From Nephrocerus scutellatus (Eukaryota > Arthropoda > Insecta > Diptera > Pipunculidae), in assembly GCA_947095585.1 (NCBI GenBank), contig OX352761.1, positions 25,263,777 to 25,327,776 of the forward strand: DNA of 64,000 nucleotides, given 5' to 3'. The notes under the pieces were generated by a model, which was not told where the DNA came from, did not search any database, and saw nothing but the letters and a program-made list of their open reading frames with translations. Numbering within the stretch: position 1 is the first letter of the stretch; every line of letters starts with the position of its first letter. The position numbers and the translations under genes are program-made. Shown one piece after another: positions 34,441 to 44,515 of this stretch.

Positions 34441-36413
34441 TTACGAAGAATTGTTGCAATATCTTTAGTTGCCGCGCATTGATTTACTATACGTATCAAT
34501 CCAATAATTGTCGACATTGCACCAAAAAAATCAACTTTTTTCAGCCCGGCAAAGTTTTCAGAACTTATAATTATTTATAATTAATTTAATAATATCTGAA
34601 GATGCAGGCACATGCAAAGTACGGTACAAATAGAAACTGTCTCGCCAAAATCGCTTCATACATAATTGTTGTGTCCGCACAGCAAAAACTATTTGTAATT
34701 TAAAGCGAAATTAATTTTCAGAAAACTAAGAACGCTGTTTTTTTTTACTTAATGTTCGTGAGCAGCGGCGGGAAATGTGCAAGCAAAGGATATCTCTAGC
34801 AGGCAGACGACAATAGATACATACTCGTACACCACGGCCACTTTGTTAATGCGCTCATAGTCCTTCTCGATATGCTCTTAATTTCAATGAGGAGCTATCG
34901 CTACATGCTAATAGCTTCCCCGCCATTTTTAGACGCTTGTGCTGGTATTAGAACAAACCACTTTCTATCAAAACTTAATTGCTTTAACTAAATTGGAAAA
35001 TCCTGTGAAGTTTTAATGCGCTTCGTGTTCAGTGGGGGGGGGGGGAACTACTCCGCTCCACGCCACTCGTCTGTCGTTTTTATTGAGAATGTGATGTGCA
35101 GCACAGAAAACTTTTGTTAATGACAACGGCCGACATTTTTTATCAGCGATGCAAAATTGTGGATTTTTCAAGGAGAGAAAAAAACGAGAAAATCATAAAG
35201 TGCTTCTGCTGTAGCATAGACCGACGGCGCGACAATGATAATGAGAAGAAAATCATGGGGCAGACAGACTGCACGGCACGTCGTGCATTCCTCGTAGAAT
35301 TCTCGACCGACAGACGTGAGAATTTTTTTGTATCTATCATCGCTAGCTCTGTTCTTTGTCAGGTATTTTTCTTTTTGCACAGAAACGTGCGAGCCTCATT
35401 GACGCACAGTTATCGAATTCGGATGGCGGATCCAGGCTGGAAACACGCAACCTGTTAAATGAGGATTATTTCGCATGAACGCCTGATATAATTGCAAGCT
35501 TGGAAAGGCATGTGAAGCTGCCTTCTTGGGGGGGGGGAGTTGCTTTTTTAACTTTGTCCCGACGCCGTCGCCGCCGTCGCCGCCGCCGTCAATGCCAATG
35601 TTTTCTTTGATATTTAAACCAAGAATTTCCGCGAGTTTTTCTTGAAAGTTATTTTTCAGTGAATGAAATTCGTAAGCAAAAGGCACGTTCGCTTGCACAT
35701 TTAAGGCCAATTATATCGAGAGGACGTGCCATGCCGTGCTGAACACGTCGGAACGAATCGGGTTGATAGGAATTTGGTTAGCTATGCCATCTGTCCCATT
35801 ATTGTGTAGTGTTCATATCAGGTTGATGTAGTACAAATGCAAATGCTGAGTTCAATTGAATTGAGCGATTTGAAGGATACCATTTCTTACGCCCGAATAA
35901 CTACAAAGTACTTTGAGTGCAAGAACGCACCACATCGGCGCGTAAATTGGCGTATTTGCTACGCAGGATAGGCAGCTCTTCTCGCAGGTCTGCTGCTCAG
36001 ATTGGCCGGAAGTTCAAAAATAATCACATCACGTTCACACTGATTGGATTTTTGGAGCAAATCCGCGCAGCGCCGAGCAAGCCATGAGAAAAAAAGGACG
36101 ACACACAAGCCAATACCGTTGCTGTGCGAGACATGGTCATGCCATGAAAATTGATATCAGTCTTCAAAATTGTTTTGCTAAGCGATGCACATATTTCGTA
36201 TATACTCGTATGTATATTAAATTTATCACTTGAAATGACACTATCACTTGCAACGACACTTGTCAAGTTAAATAAAGATTTATTGGCCGATTAATAAAAA
36301 ACTCTGCAGGAAAAAGTTTTTAATTTGCCGCCCAAGAACAATCTTCAATCAACTGACTCAACTGACTTTTCTCAACTTTTCTCGACGTTTCTGACCAACC
36401 ACAGCACAAATTC
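34441..36413. other. No recognisable gene; G runs and GCC repeats
   Basis: I recognise no gene. It contains a 12-nt G run (35,034-35,045), a 10-nt G run (35,528-35,537) and a CCG/GCC trinucleotide tract (about 35,563-35,592). The frames at 35,096-35,458 overlap antisense frames and have no domain. Confidence 0.45.
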
Positions 36414-36424
36414 ATGTCTGTTTG

Positions 36425-36708
36425 TCTAGATTAGATTAGATTAAGATATTTTTATTAAACATTAAAGCAATATATACAATTTTGATTTAAAACTAAACTT
36501 ATAACTAATATTAATATGTGTCGGCTCAATAATAGGGGCCCGACGTATTTACATTGTCTTTTTTTTGGTATTGTATTGGTATTTTTAAACAATATTTTTT
36601 ACTACTTAATCTACTACATGTTTATTTTAAGGGAATTAAATTTTAAGCAATAATTTTAAAATAAAATAAGAATGAAAAATATTAAGCGGCGTATAAACAG
36701 GGCGAACT
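36425..36708 (-). other. LINE 3' UTR and TAATC-repeat tail
   Basis: The AT-rich 3' UTR of the intact-RT LINE runs from the stop at 36,709 to a short (TAATC)n tail next to the target-site duplication. It includes a GTCGGGCCCC-type GC patch near 36,535 on the minus strand. Confidence 0.6.
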
Positions 36709-38436
36709 TCAGCCTCTGTAATATTGGTTGCCCGCCTTCTCGTAGAAGGAGACGTCTTGATTGTTAAAGATGTCATCGAATCTAGCATCAGTGAATCCTC
36801 TAATGTGTATGTACCGGTGACTTGGCTCGATTTCCTCGATTCGCAGTCCTTGCATCTCAGGACTTGGATGTGTTTCCAATGCGTCGACGAATTTCCTCGC
36901 CATTCGGAACAAGTGGTCAGTTATTGGCAGCAGACCTGCTGCTTCGTATAGTTTTGTAGTCGACACAAAGTTATAGCTGTTTGTCACCCTCCAGAGTCCT
37001 GTACAGATCCTTAGTACCTTCCTTTCAAATAGGGAGAGCTTCTTCATCGTTGTTGGTGAGATGGTGAACCATATGGGGTAGTCATAGGTTATCACTGGCC
37101 TGATGAGTTGCTTGTAGATAAGCAGCCTGGTGTTGTTGGACAGACCGTTTCGCCTTTTAAGTAGCGGGTGCACAAAATGAAGAGCGTAGTTCGCTTTTTT
37201 CATTGTTTTGTCGATGTGAGAGTTAAACTTGAGCCTCTCAGTAAAGTTGATTCCCAGGTACTTAGTCTCTGACTTGGTGTTTATTGTTGTGTTATCCGGA
37301 AGGGTTATTTTTAAGGCTCTGCACCGGCTTGCGATTTTTCTTATCCTTGTTTCGGTTGCTGGTACTCGGAAGCAGATGAGTTCCGTTTTATTGGCATTGA
37401 TCTTTAGTCCCCACTTCAGGTAGTAGTCCCAAATATTTCTGAGGTGTTTCTCCACTCTTCTGGCAGCTACCTCGGGAGAGCGGGAAACTGCATACGTTAT
37501 GGAGTCATCCGCGAAGAGCATAGTCCTTGTTCCGGCTGTATTTGTGGGTTGATCCGCCGTGAAGATGCTATACAGGATTGGTCCAAGTCTGGAACCTTGA
37601 GGAACTCCGGCTTTGATCCTTTTCCTTGTCGATGGGCGGTCGTACACCTGTACAAAGAAGACCCTGTTAAAAAGAAAATTTTTAATTATTTTTACAATAT
37701 AATTGGGGAAACCAAAACTAATAAGCTTGTACAGTAGCCCGTTTATCCAGACACTATCAAAAGCTTTTTCGATGTCTAGCAAACAGGCCACTGTACTACT
37801 TTTGACGTTCAGTCCTTTAGTGACGTCACTGTGAAGCTTCAGCAGAGGGTGCAGCGTAGAGTGCTTCTCTCGGAAACCGTACTGAAAGGGAGGAATAAGA
37901 TTTCTTTCCGTACAAAACGTATTGATCTTTTTACGGATCAATGATTCCAATACTTTACTGATACAACACAGTAGAGCTATTGGACGGTAACCAGTTACGC
38001 TGGAGCGGTCAGTTTTCTTGGGTACTGGTACTACCTTGGCCACCTTCCAGTGGTCCGGAAAGTAGCCATTGTTTAGGCAATTGTTGAAAATGATGGTTAA
38101 CATCAAAATTGCCATACCCGGTAACTTTTTAAGCAACAAGTTAGAAATCCCATCTGTGCCTGATGATTTTTTTGAGTTTCCACTCATAATCAAATCATTG
38201 ACAACAGCTGTTCCGGTAAACATATCGACGTCTACGGGTGCGTTGGCGCGATTTTCTTCACTGAACTGCACTATAGTATTTCCTGGAGAAGTGGTGTCTT
38301 CCACAAGACTTTCCACCTCTTCCAAGAAATCTGGAAGATGCGTTGGTGGTCGGTCCGTAAAGCTCCTTTTAAAATGGCAGGCAAAGGCTTCCGCTTTCTC
38401 AGCAGCGCTGGATACTGCTCGATCTTCAATGGTGAT
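36428..38436 (-). mobile_element. 5'-truncated LINE with 14-bp target-site duplication
   Basis: The word ATGTCTGTTTGTCT stands at 36,414-36,427 and again, exactly, at 38,437-38,450. It brackets a minus-strand LINE. The element's 3' end (left side) terminates in TAATC repeats and not in poly(A). Its 5' end is cut inside the RT ORF. The perfect duplication and unbroken reading frame suggest the youngest insertion in the window. Confidence 0.85.
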
Positions 38437-38517
38437 ATGTCTGTTTGTCTGTATGTATGATAGATGTATGTATTCACGAGCAGCAACTTTTGATGACTGC
38501 ATCAAATGCAACCTCAC
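36709..38517 (-). CDS. Jockey-superfamily reverse transcriptase, intact 602-codon frame
   Basis: This is an RNA-directed DNA polymerase of a non-LTR retrotransposon, unbroken over its whole length. Residues from about 28 (ITIEDRAVSSAAEKAEAFACHF) belong to the LINE. The first 27 (MRLHLMQSSKVAAREY...) are read from flanking DNA and the target-site duplication, so the annotated ATG is fortuitous. Domains in order: fingers (KKSSGTDGISNLLLKK, VVPVPKKTDRSSVTGYRPIAL); palm Asp in ACLLDIEKAFDSVW; AGVPQGSRLGPILYSIFTAD; catalytic FADDS at 37,503-37,517; thumb WDYYLKWGLKINANKTELICF; ETKYLGINFTERL; and a C-terminal region to YYRG. No endonuclease domain is present because the element is 5'-truncated, so it could not move by itself. 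It is not the Jockey-1 family. Similarity to Jockey-type RTs is by motif. Confidence 0.9.
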   Translation of the reverse strand: MRLHLMQSSKVAAREYIHLSYIQTNRHITIEDRAVSSAAEKAEAFACHFKRSFTDRPPTHLPDFLEEVESLVEDTTSPGNTIVQFSEENRANAPVDVDMFTGTAVVNDLIMSGNSKKSSGTDGISNLLLKKLPGMAILMLTIIFNNCLNNGYFPDHWKVAKVVPVPKKTDRSSVTGYRPIALLCCISKVLESLIRKKINTFCTERNLIPPFQYGFREKHSTLHPLLKLHSDVTKGLNVKSSTVACLLDIEKAFDSVWINGLLYKLISFGFPNYIVKIIKNFLFNRVFFVQVYDRPSTRKRIKAGVPQGSRLGPILYSIFTADQPTNTAGTRTMLFADDSITYAVSRSPEVAARRVEKHLRNIWDYYLKWGLKINANKTELICFRVPATETRIRKIASRCRALKITLPDNTTINTKSETKYLGINFTERLKFNSHIDKTMKKANYALHFVHPLLKRRNGLSNNTRLLIYKQLIRPVITYDYPIWFTISPTTMKKLSLFERKVLRICTGLWRVTNSYNFVSTTKLYEAAGLLPITDHLFRMARKFVDALETHPSPEMQGLRIEEIEPSHRYIHIRGFTDARFDDIFNNQDVSFYEKAGNQYYRG

Positions 38518-38618
38518 TCAGTTCTCAACAGGATTTTCCCTCTTTTACTCCTATATACACATAGCTCAAAACCGATATTTAACTTTGGTCCTTCGAGCCA
38601 GATATTTGTTTAATCTAA

Positions 38619-38723
38619 CCGAAAAATGTTAGATATGACAAGTCTCCGACTCGAAGTACGACATAACATTTGTAACATTTTTGTACTTCGAGTCGGAGAC
38701 TTGTCATATCTAACATTTTTCGG
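38619..38723. repeat. Perfect 41-bp palindrome with 23-nt spacer
   Basis: The arms at 38,619-38,659 and 38,683-38,723 are exact inverse complements (41 of 41) around a short AT-rich spacer. The arms contain TCTCCGACTCGAAGTAC and its inverse. Flanking direct repeats of GGTCCTTCGAG plus GATATTT lie at about 38,587-38,606 and 38,731-38,756, with more copies near 39,420 and 39,535. I do not recognise the element; it may be a foldback or the leader of an LTR element. Confidence 0.9.
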
Positions 38724-39109
38724 CTATTTAATAGTTCGGTCCTTCGAGACGGATATTTCTTTTATCAAATATTTTGATTTTGATATTTAACAGGTAGCTT
38801 AGAATCTTTGTGCGTGAATTCATTCCACCTTATTTTCAAAACCAACAACAATGAAATGTAGAGAAACGTATCTCATCGGACGGATCAAAAGTTTCTCGTG
38901 TTAGATTTCGAGCTTATCGCAATGAAACCCATCATGTCCGCTTGGTCTTTTCACTAAAAAGCCTAAAAAGACGAGATAATAGCAAGGACCATATCGATTA
39001 CTCTCATGAAGCAACGCTTAGGTTAATAATAATAGGATAGCTCACGCGCTTATCGACGCATAATTTTTGCTAAGAATAACTTTGTAGACATCCTTTTAAC
39101 TGTAGCATA

Positions 39110-39362
39110 CAGGGTGTATCAGTTTAGGTGGCCAGTACTTAAAGGGTTGATTCCTTGGTTAATTACAAGAAAAAATCGTATGTGCGTAGCGTTTCAATGC
39201 GAAGAAATGTACTGTTGACCCTGGATCCCTTCACAACCTTTAACCCTTGCACGCTTCTAGTTACAAAAAAGGCTGTTCGATTAATTTTTTTTTGACAAAT
39301 GCAGTAATTCAGTTATTTGAATTTCCCACAAATCTTGTTTTTATTGGTTTGTTTACACCCTG
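39110..39362. mobile_element. 253-bp MITE with CAGGGTGTA ends and TA duplication
   Basis: It begins CAGGGTGTATCAGTTTAGG (39,110) and ends with the inverse of CAGGGTGTAAACAAACC (39,362). It is flanked by TA at 39,108-39,109 and 39,363-39,364. Internal text (CCTTGGTTAATTACAAGAAA, GCGTTTCAATGCGAAG, CACGCTTCTAG) matches the left arm of the 1.36-kb element at 46,495. It is non-coding and Tc1/mariner-type by its TA target. Confidence 0.75.
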
Positions 39363-39599
39363 TATAAATATGAATATTATAGGAATAATAGTTAGTAGCT
39401 TAAAACCTGATATTTAACATTTTGTTCCTTTGAGCCAGATATGAGTTTAATCTAACGTTTTGCCTATTTGTATCATTTATATACTTCGAGTCGGATACTT
39501 TTTATGCCTAACGTTTTCCGGATATTTAACATTTTGGTCCTTCGAGCCGATATTGTAGAATCTCTGCGCGTGAATGCATTCCACCTCATTTTCCAGGCT

Positions 39600-40735
39600 A
39601 GGTTATGTTACGTTAAGGTGGCTGTCGATAGAAAAGCCGACACACTTCGACCAGTAATGGTCCATTGTGATACCACGTGGATCTAGAAAAATGGAGCTTC
39701 GTATGAAGCGCAAGATACTACTAATGACCGTATATTTTTGATTATTAAAGTCTTTGTAATAGAAAGCAGATGAAGCTTACGTTTTTGGGAGAGTGCTGGG
39801 CACCTAAAGAGAAGATGTAGAATGGTTTCCTCCTCCTCGTCGTCCATGCAGCTTCTGCAGAAGTGATTCAAGAAGACGCCAAGCCTTTCTGCATGTTTGC
39901 GTATGAGACAGTGTCCCGTGATCGCACCTATAATAGCACCGATATGCAACCTTTTTGGGAGATCAAACACTTGGAGCTTTTCGGATCCAGCTTGGGCCAG
40001 ATCTGCTTTTTCGCCAGACAAGTAGTTCTATTTGACCACCTACATTTAGTTTTTTCGTTAGCATCTCTCATTAGCATGAGTTTGCGTGTAGCGAATTGGC
40101 ATGCCTAGAGAACCCTTTTCAGGTAGCATGGGTTGTGTAGTTCCGTGTTTGTAGTTTCGTCAGCTTCACAGTTTTCTGGAACGTCTCTATGCCCTGGCAC
40201 CCAGCACAGGTGAATGTTGAAATGCTCTATCTCCATGAGAGATGATCGGCAGTTATGGTCTAGAATTGAGTTCGTAGAGGCTGAATCTAGGAATTTCAGC
40301 GGCGCTTGGCTATCCTAGAAAATGCGGATATCCTCAGCGGATATGACATTTCTCTTCAGCCAAGACATGAATTCATTAATCGCCCTTATTTTAGCCTGGA
40401 AAACACTACATTGATTAGGAAGACGGAAATATAGACTAAGATTTAGCCTTTTTGATAAAACACCTCCGTCCCGTCGAGAATGTCATCATCTTTGAATTGA
40501 GCTCTATCTTACAAGAATGATCTGGGAGAATGATGAATTGGAAGGTTTTATTGAATTGGAGTTGCGGAATGGTGTAGTCTATGTTGCCTGGAGGAATCCT
40601 AACTAAAGTCAGGATAGCTTTTATTTCCGGTCCACTGGGAGATTGCACTGAAGTGAATAGCCGCGCTAGCGGCACCTTACCTATAATAACAATAAAAACT
40701 TTAGCACAACATTTGATTTTCATTTAAGAATTGAG
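39600..40735 (-). pseudogene. LOA-B LINE: RNase H and C-terminal region
   Basis: Read leftwards from about 40,735. The pre-RNase H region reads IPPGNIDYTIPQLQF, a degraded acidic start follows, and then ISAEDIRIF.DSQAPLKFLDSASTNSI (second motif, with a stop). CWVPGHRDVPENCEADE is the family's histidine-bearing RNase H motif. The frame at 39,683-40,021 then gives ADLAQAGSEKLQVFDLPKR and ITGHCLIRKHAERLGVFLNHFCRSCMDDEEEETILHLLFRCPALSQ, with the Cys/His residues of the C-terminal finger kept. The 3' UTR runs to about 39,600 with GTGGTATCACAATGG and CGACAGCCACCTT words. The RT is missing, and stops lie in the RNase H. Confidence 0.8.
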
Positions 40736-43074
40736 ATAAGCGTCGTATTCTCATCGGAGCACAATAAGATTTTTCCAATTCCACTGAGGTTATATGCAAA
40801 TTAATTGGATAAGAAGACAATCTCTCCAATCTCTAATCTCGTTATTGTAGCAGTGGACACTTACGTTGACAAATAATCGTAGTGTATTTTAGCCAGTTAC
40901 ATTCGGTAATTGGTTCTTTTTTTGACTGCTTTCCAAAGAACGTTCCCACAATTCCATAACTTTAATGTGCCACCAAAGAACGATAACAAACTGACTAAGC
41001 CTCGTAGAAATAAAGTGGCTCCGAGATAATTTCTAGCAGAGATTCCAAAATAAATGCGTAAATAAAATTAATGTCGCGGAGCCGAGACACAAGGCCAATG
41101 TCTTCAGGGCGATCTGATTGTGATTCAAAGAAAATTGCGACAATGACAGCTGACGTAGGCAACCGTGAAATAGGCAAACTTTTTCGGTTCGTTAATTTAC
41201 AGTCGTTGGTCAAAAGTATCTAAAACAAAATTATTTCTGGAGAGGATGCTTGTTGTAAGCACTCTTTTAGTTCCAGTGTTTAATGACCTGTTGATCCAGT
41301 TAAGCTATAAGTTGGCTTCTCACAGCTTCTATCCATCAACAATAGTGCCACATATTGCCTCAATTTTACAACTAACGAGTATTCATGTTAGGGTGTGATG
41401 CAGAATTCCTAAATTCAACACCAAACGCGAGATAAGAGCTTTACCGCTAGGGAGAAGACTAACCAAAAACAGGTGCAACTTCGTTTGATAAAAAAGTGGC
41501 TCACAAAAACGTCAAACCTGAAAGCCCCATGAAAAATCCACAGCTTATCCATTCACAGAGGATAGAGTGATTTTGTTTTTCGCGTAAAAGTCAAATACAC
41601 ACATTCTTCACCCAATACTCGGCTTATTCCTCGCATCCGTATGGTGGCCATCGTTGTCTAAGAATTGTAATTTAATCGGAGGCAACAATTTTTTGTGCAT
41701 CTCGCAATTTCTTCAATGCGATGCATGCAAAAGAATTGATGCCAGACTGCGGCGGCGACGGCAATGTCCATCGAGCAGTGCATACAGACATCTAAACGGC
41801 TTTGAATTATGGCTTCCATTGTCACGCTTTATGTAGTTTTTTCCCCAATAAATGAATACACTATGAGTACGTCTAAGCTGTGTATATTTTTGGTTTTTGT
41901 CAAAGTTCCTTGGCTACGAGTCCAACTCGTCCTTCACAATTTCGCACAATGCACTTCAACTTATGTTTGTGCAAAATATTGATGCGAAAATACACGCACA
42001 CACTCACACACACGCACAATAGACAACTTTCGCATGTTGGTATATCTGGGAGAAAGTTCCGATTTCATCCCTCCCCGCCGTTGGGTATCCAATCAACAAT
42101 TTCAGACAAAATGCGAGCACTCCATCGTTGGGTGCAGATACGTAGATCCGTTCTATAGAGATAAGGATAACAAAACGACAGAACGATAAAGTTTTTCCTT
42201 CACCACAAGGTTATTCTACTTTGTGTTTGCCTCGAATGTATGCAGCTATTGTCGGTGCGTTTGGTGGCAAAAAAACGTATGGAAAACTTTGTCATGCAAG
42301 GACAGAATTACGGTCTATACTATGTCTTCACTAACAGACTTGCATGAAGAAGAATACAACCAATAATCTATTCACATTCATTTGAAGATCATATGTGAAA
42401 GGCAACTTTTGCTGCGTTCGTTTATGCAAAAGATGCAGGGACAGTCCTGGATTCAATTAAACGTAGTCCAAAAAAGGGCTCTAGCATACAAAACAAAACC
42501 AAGGAGGACACTTTGAGAAACTGTTATAACTGTTGTTGTATACACATTAAATAAAAATTATCCAAAACCACACAAAATCATATTTTGTTCATAGCCTTTG
42601 GTGCTTAAAGCAAAAAAAAAACACTTTTTTTAAATTTTACCTGCAGGTTTTCCCATAATTATCATAAGATCTATGGGGGTATTTCCGCAAACTTGTTGTT
42701 GATTTTTATTTTTATTATTGCTATGTTCATAAGAAAAAAATAGTAAAACGTTATGTTTATTACACATTTTCTGGAGAAAATTGACCTCAAAAATCAAAAA
42801 TTAGCATGGGCAAGAAAACTGAAACAGGCATAGAAGTTGGATATGTGAAGACTCAAATAAGATATCCACAAATAAGAACGCACTTACCACCAAAGGCTTG
42901 TATTTCTTCTGAAAACGAAAGTTTCTACCATTAGTATTAACAGAGCAAAGTCCGTTAACATGTGTCAGGGTACACTAAGCTTTCTTTCTTAAATCCCTGA
43001 TAAATGATGTCAACATTAGAGATAGACCCTTACTGCAGAAGGATTTTTTTTCTTAGAATACAACCACCAAACAT
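40736..43074. other. No recognisable gene; CA-rich microsatellite
   Basis: No coding motif is seen. A CA-rich tract lies at about 41,992-42,018. AT-rich runs occur at 42,600-42,780. Confidence 0.45.
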
Positions 43075-43107
43075 TTCCCAAATTATTGTGCACCAATTAG
43101 GGGACAC
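43075..43107. repeat. Possible solo mariner-type terminus
   Basis: The text TGCACCAATTAGGGGACACC followed by CTGTATA looks like the right end of a TA-targeting DNA element. No matching left end was found nearby. Confidence 0.3.
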
Positions 43108-43111
43108 CCTG

Positions 43112-43175
43112 TATATGGCGGGCGTTTGTAGAAGCCCTATGCTCCCCGCGGAGTAAAGGAAAGAAAGAGAAGAGA
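43112..43175 (+). repeat. RTE-A 3' end fragment
   Basis: GGCGGGCGTTTGTAGAAGCC, CTATGCTCC and CGCGGAGTAAAGGAAAGAAA repeat the RTE-A 3' terminus at 25,676-25,740 in the opposite orientation. They are followed by AGAGAAGAGAAAGAAA. Only the last few codons and the tail survive. Confidence 0.75.
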
Positions 43176-43235
43176 AAGAAATTGGCGTCTGCCAATAGAT
43201 CTGTCTGCAGAGGAACGCCACAAGATGGAGTTCTA

Positions 43236-43249
43236 CCCCCCCCCCCCCC
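43236..43249. repeat. 14-nt C run
   Basis: An uninterrupted C tract sits at the 5' edge of the LOA-B copy. Its length may be unreliable in an assembly. Confidence 0.8.
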
Positions 43250-43679
43250 TTCTATGGAATTTAGTGGTGAACGAGCTGCCGATATACCTGAAAAGGGAGG
43301 GCTGCAGAGTGATCGCCTATGCGGATGACGTTGTTAGTGCCGTTTCAGAAAATACCCTGAGGGAACTCTTACAGAATGCTCTTAACAACCTCGTTGTGGT
43401 CTGAGGTAAACCCACACAAAACAAAACTCTACCTCTTCACTAGAAAATATAAAATTCCACATGCTGACCCACCTTCTGTAAAGGGCACAAGCTTATCCTT
43501 CTCTGATAAAACTAAATATCTGGGCCGCATTCTGGATAGAAAGCTAACTTGGAAACCTTATATAGAAGAAAGAGTTCGTAAAGCCACAGTGGCACTCTTC
43601 CCCGCTAAAAAAGCGTTAGTAGCAAATGAGGTCTTCAATCCCATATCACGCACTGGCTTAACATTTCGGTAATAAGACC
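43250..43679 (+). pseudogene. LOA-B LINE RT segment (first of three pieces)
   Basis: It opens inside the RT palm: NLVVNELPIYLKREGCRVIAYADDVV, with an intact YADD at 43,318-43,329. SENTLRELLQNALNNL follows, then a frameshift near 43,400. The thumb continues in the frame at 43,376-43,672 (SEVNPHKTKLYLFTRKYKI, DKTKYLGRILDRKLTWKPYIEERVRKATVALF). It is 5'-truncated: endonuclease and fingers are absent. The sequence is broken by the SINE at 43,680 and resumes at 43,917; joining the two restores a run of codons across the site. Confidence 0.8.
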
Positions 43680-43910
43680 GGTGGAAGAAGTGGCTCAGTG
43701 GAAACGTGCTTGGCTACTGAGCAGGAGGTTCATGGTTCAAATCCCAGTAACACCAAAAGTATTTTTCACGGTGTCCCACCTTTCTCGAATGTCTGAATTT
43801 GCCGTTCGGATCCGGCCTTAAATTGTAGGTCCCTTCAAATGCACAACACAAATGGTCGCGAGAAGCTCGGCCTTGGACCGCAGCGGTCTGTCGCGCCGAA
43901 TAAAAAAAAG
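43680..43910 (+). mobile_element. tRNA-derived SINE with 6-bp target-site duplication
   Basis: The head resembles a tRNA gene with a polymerase III A box (TGGCTCAGTGG, 43,691-43,701) and a B box (GGTTCAAATCC, 43,734-43,744). GGTG at the start can pair with CACC near 43,752, as an acceptor stem would. A tRNA-unrelated body follows (CCGTTCGGATCCGG, ACACAAATGGTCGCGAGAAG, GTCTGTCGCGCCGAAT) and an A-rich tail. AAGACC stands at 43,674-43,679 and 43,911-43,916 as the duplication. It would be moved in trans by a LINE machinery. The body resembles repeats I know from tephritid flies (inference). Confidence 0.88.
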
Positions 43911-43916
43911 AAGACC

Positions 43917-44515
43917 TAGACTTCTGTATGGTGTGGTGTTCTGGTGAACTGCCATAAATAAAGCAATAAATCGCGACAAAACAAGCAAAGTCAAAAAATT
44001 GGCTTGTCTATGTATGAGCAGAGCTTTTCGCACCACCCCCTCCGCTGCACTACACATACTGTTCAACCTAACACCACTCGACATCTTCAGCAGACAAGTT
44101 GCTGCTAACGCGGCTGTTCACCTCAACGCTACCCTTCCAGTGTATAAGAAATGAATTCGGACACTCCTCTATTCTGAATTCATTCACGGCTCCACCAGGA
44201 GGTATAGACTACACCATTCCGCAACTACATTTCATCCACAACTTCCAGGTCACCATCCCCACCAGATCACTCTGGCAAGAAGGTGCTATCTCGAAAGATG
44301 AATCAATCAGTTTATATACTGACGGGTCAAAAACTGATGATCTCGCAAAGGCTACATACAAGACTCTCTTTTCGATTAAAGAAGTCCTGTCTTGGCTTAA
44401 GAGAAACGTCATTTCCACTAAGGATATGCGCATATTCTCGTATAGTCAAGCAGCTTTGAGATCCCTACAATCAGTCTCTACGAACTCTAGCCCTAGAGTG
44501 CCCATCATCTCTTAG
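43917..44515 (+). pseudogene. LOA-B LINE, second piece: RT C terminus to RNase H
   Basis: It continues directly from the SINE site as RLLYGVVFW..AINKAINRDKTSKVKKLACLCMSRAFRTTPSAALHILFNLTPLDIFSRQVAANAAVHLNA. The pre-RNase H region follows (GIDYTIPQLHF), then the RNase H start (SLYTDGSKTDD near 44,310; first Asp kept) and MRIFSYSQAALRSLQSVS (44,430; family D of SDSQ is Tyr). A deletion near 44,350 removes the stretch between the two RNase H motifs. The piece stops at about 44,515, where a Jockey-1 copy has inserted. Confidence 0.78.

Noticed and set aside
38069..38632. 187-codon plus-strand open frame
   Set aside because: It overlaps the intact minus-strand RT frame and has no domain; it is an antisense shadow.
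42960..43107. A complete mariner ending at 43,107
   Set aside because: Only a right-end-like sequence is visible; no matching left TIR or transposase codons were found upstream.
43680..43752. A functional tRNA gene
   Set aside because: It has A and B boxes, but the sequence is imperfect as a cloverleaf and continues into a SINE body, an A-rich tail and a target-site duplication.
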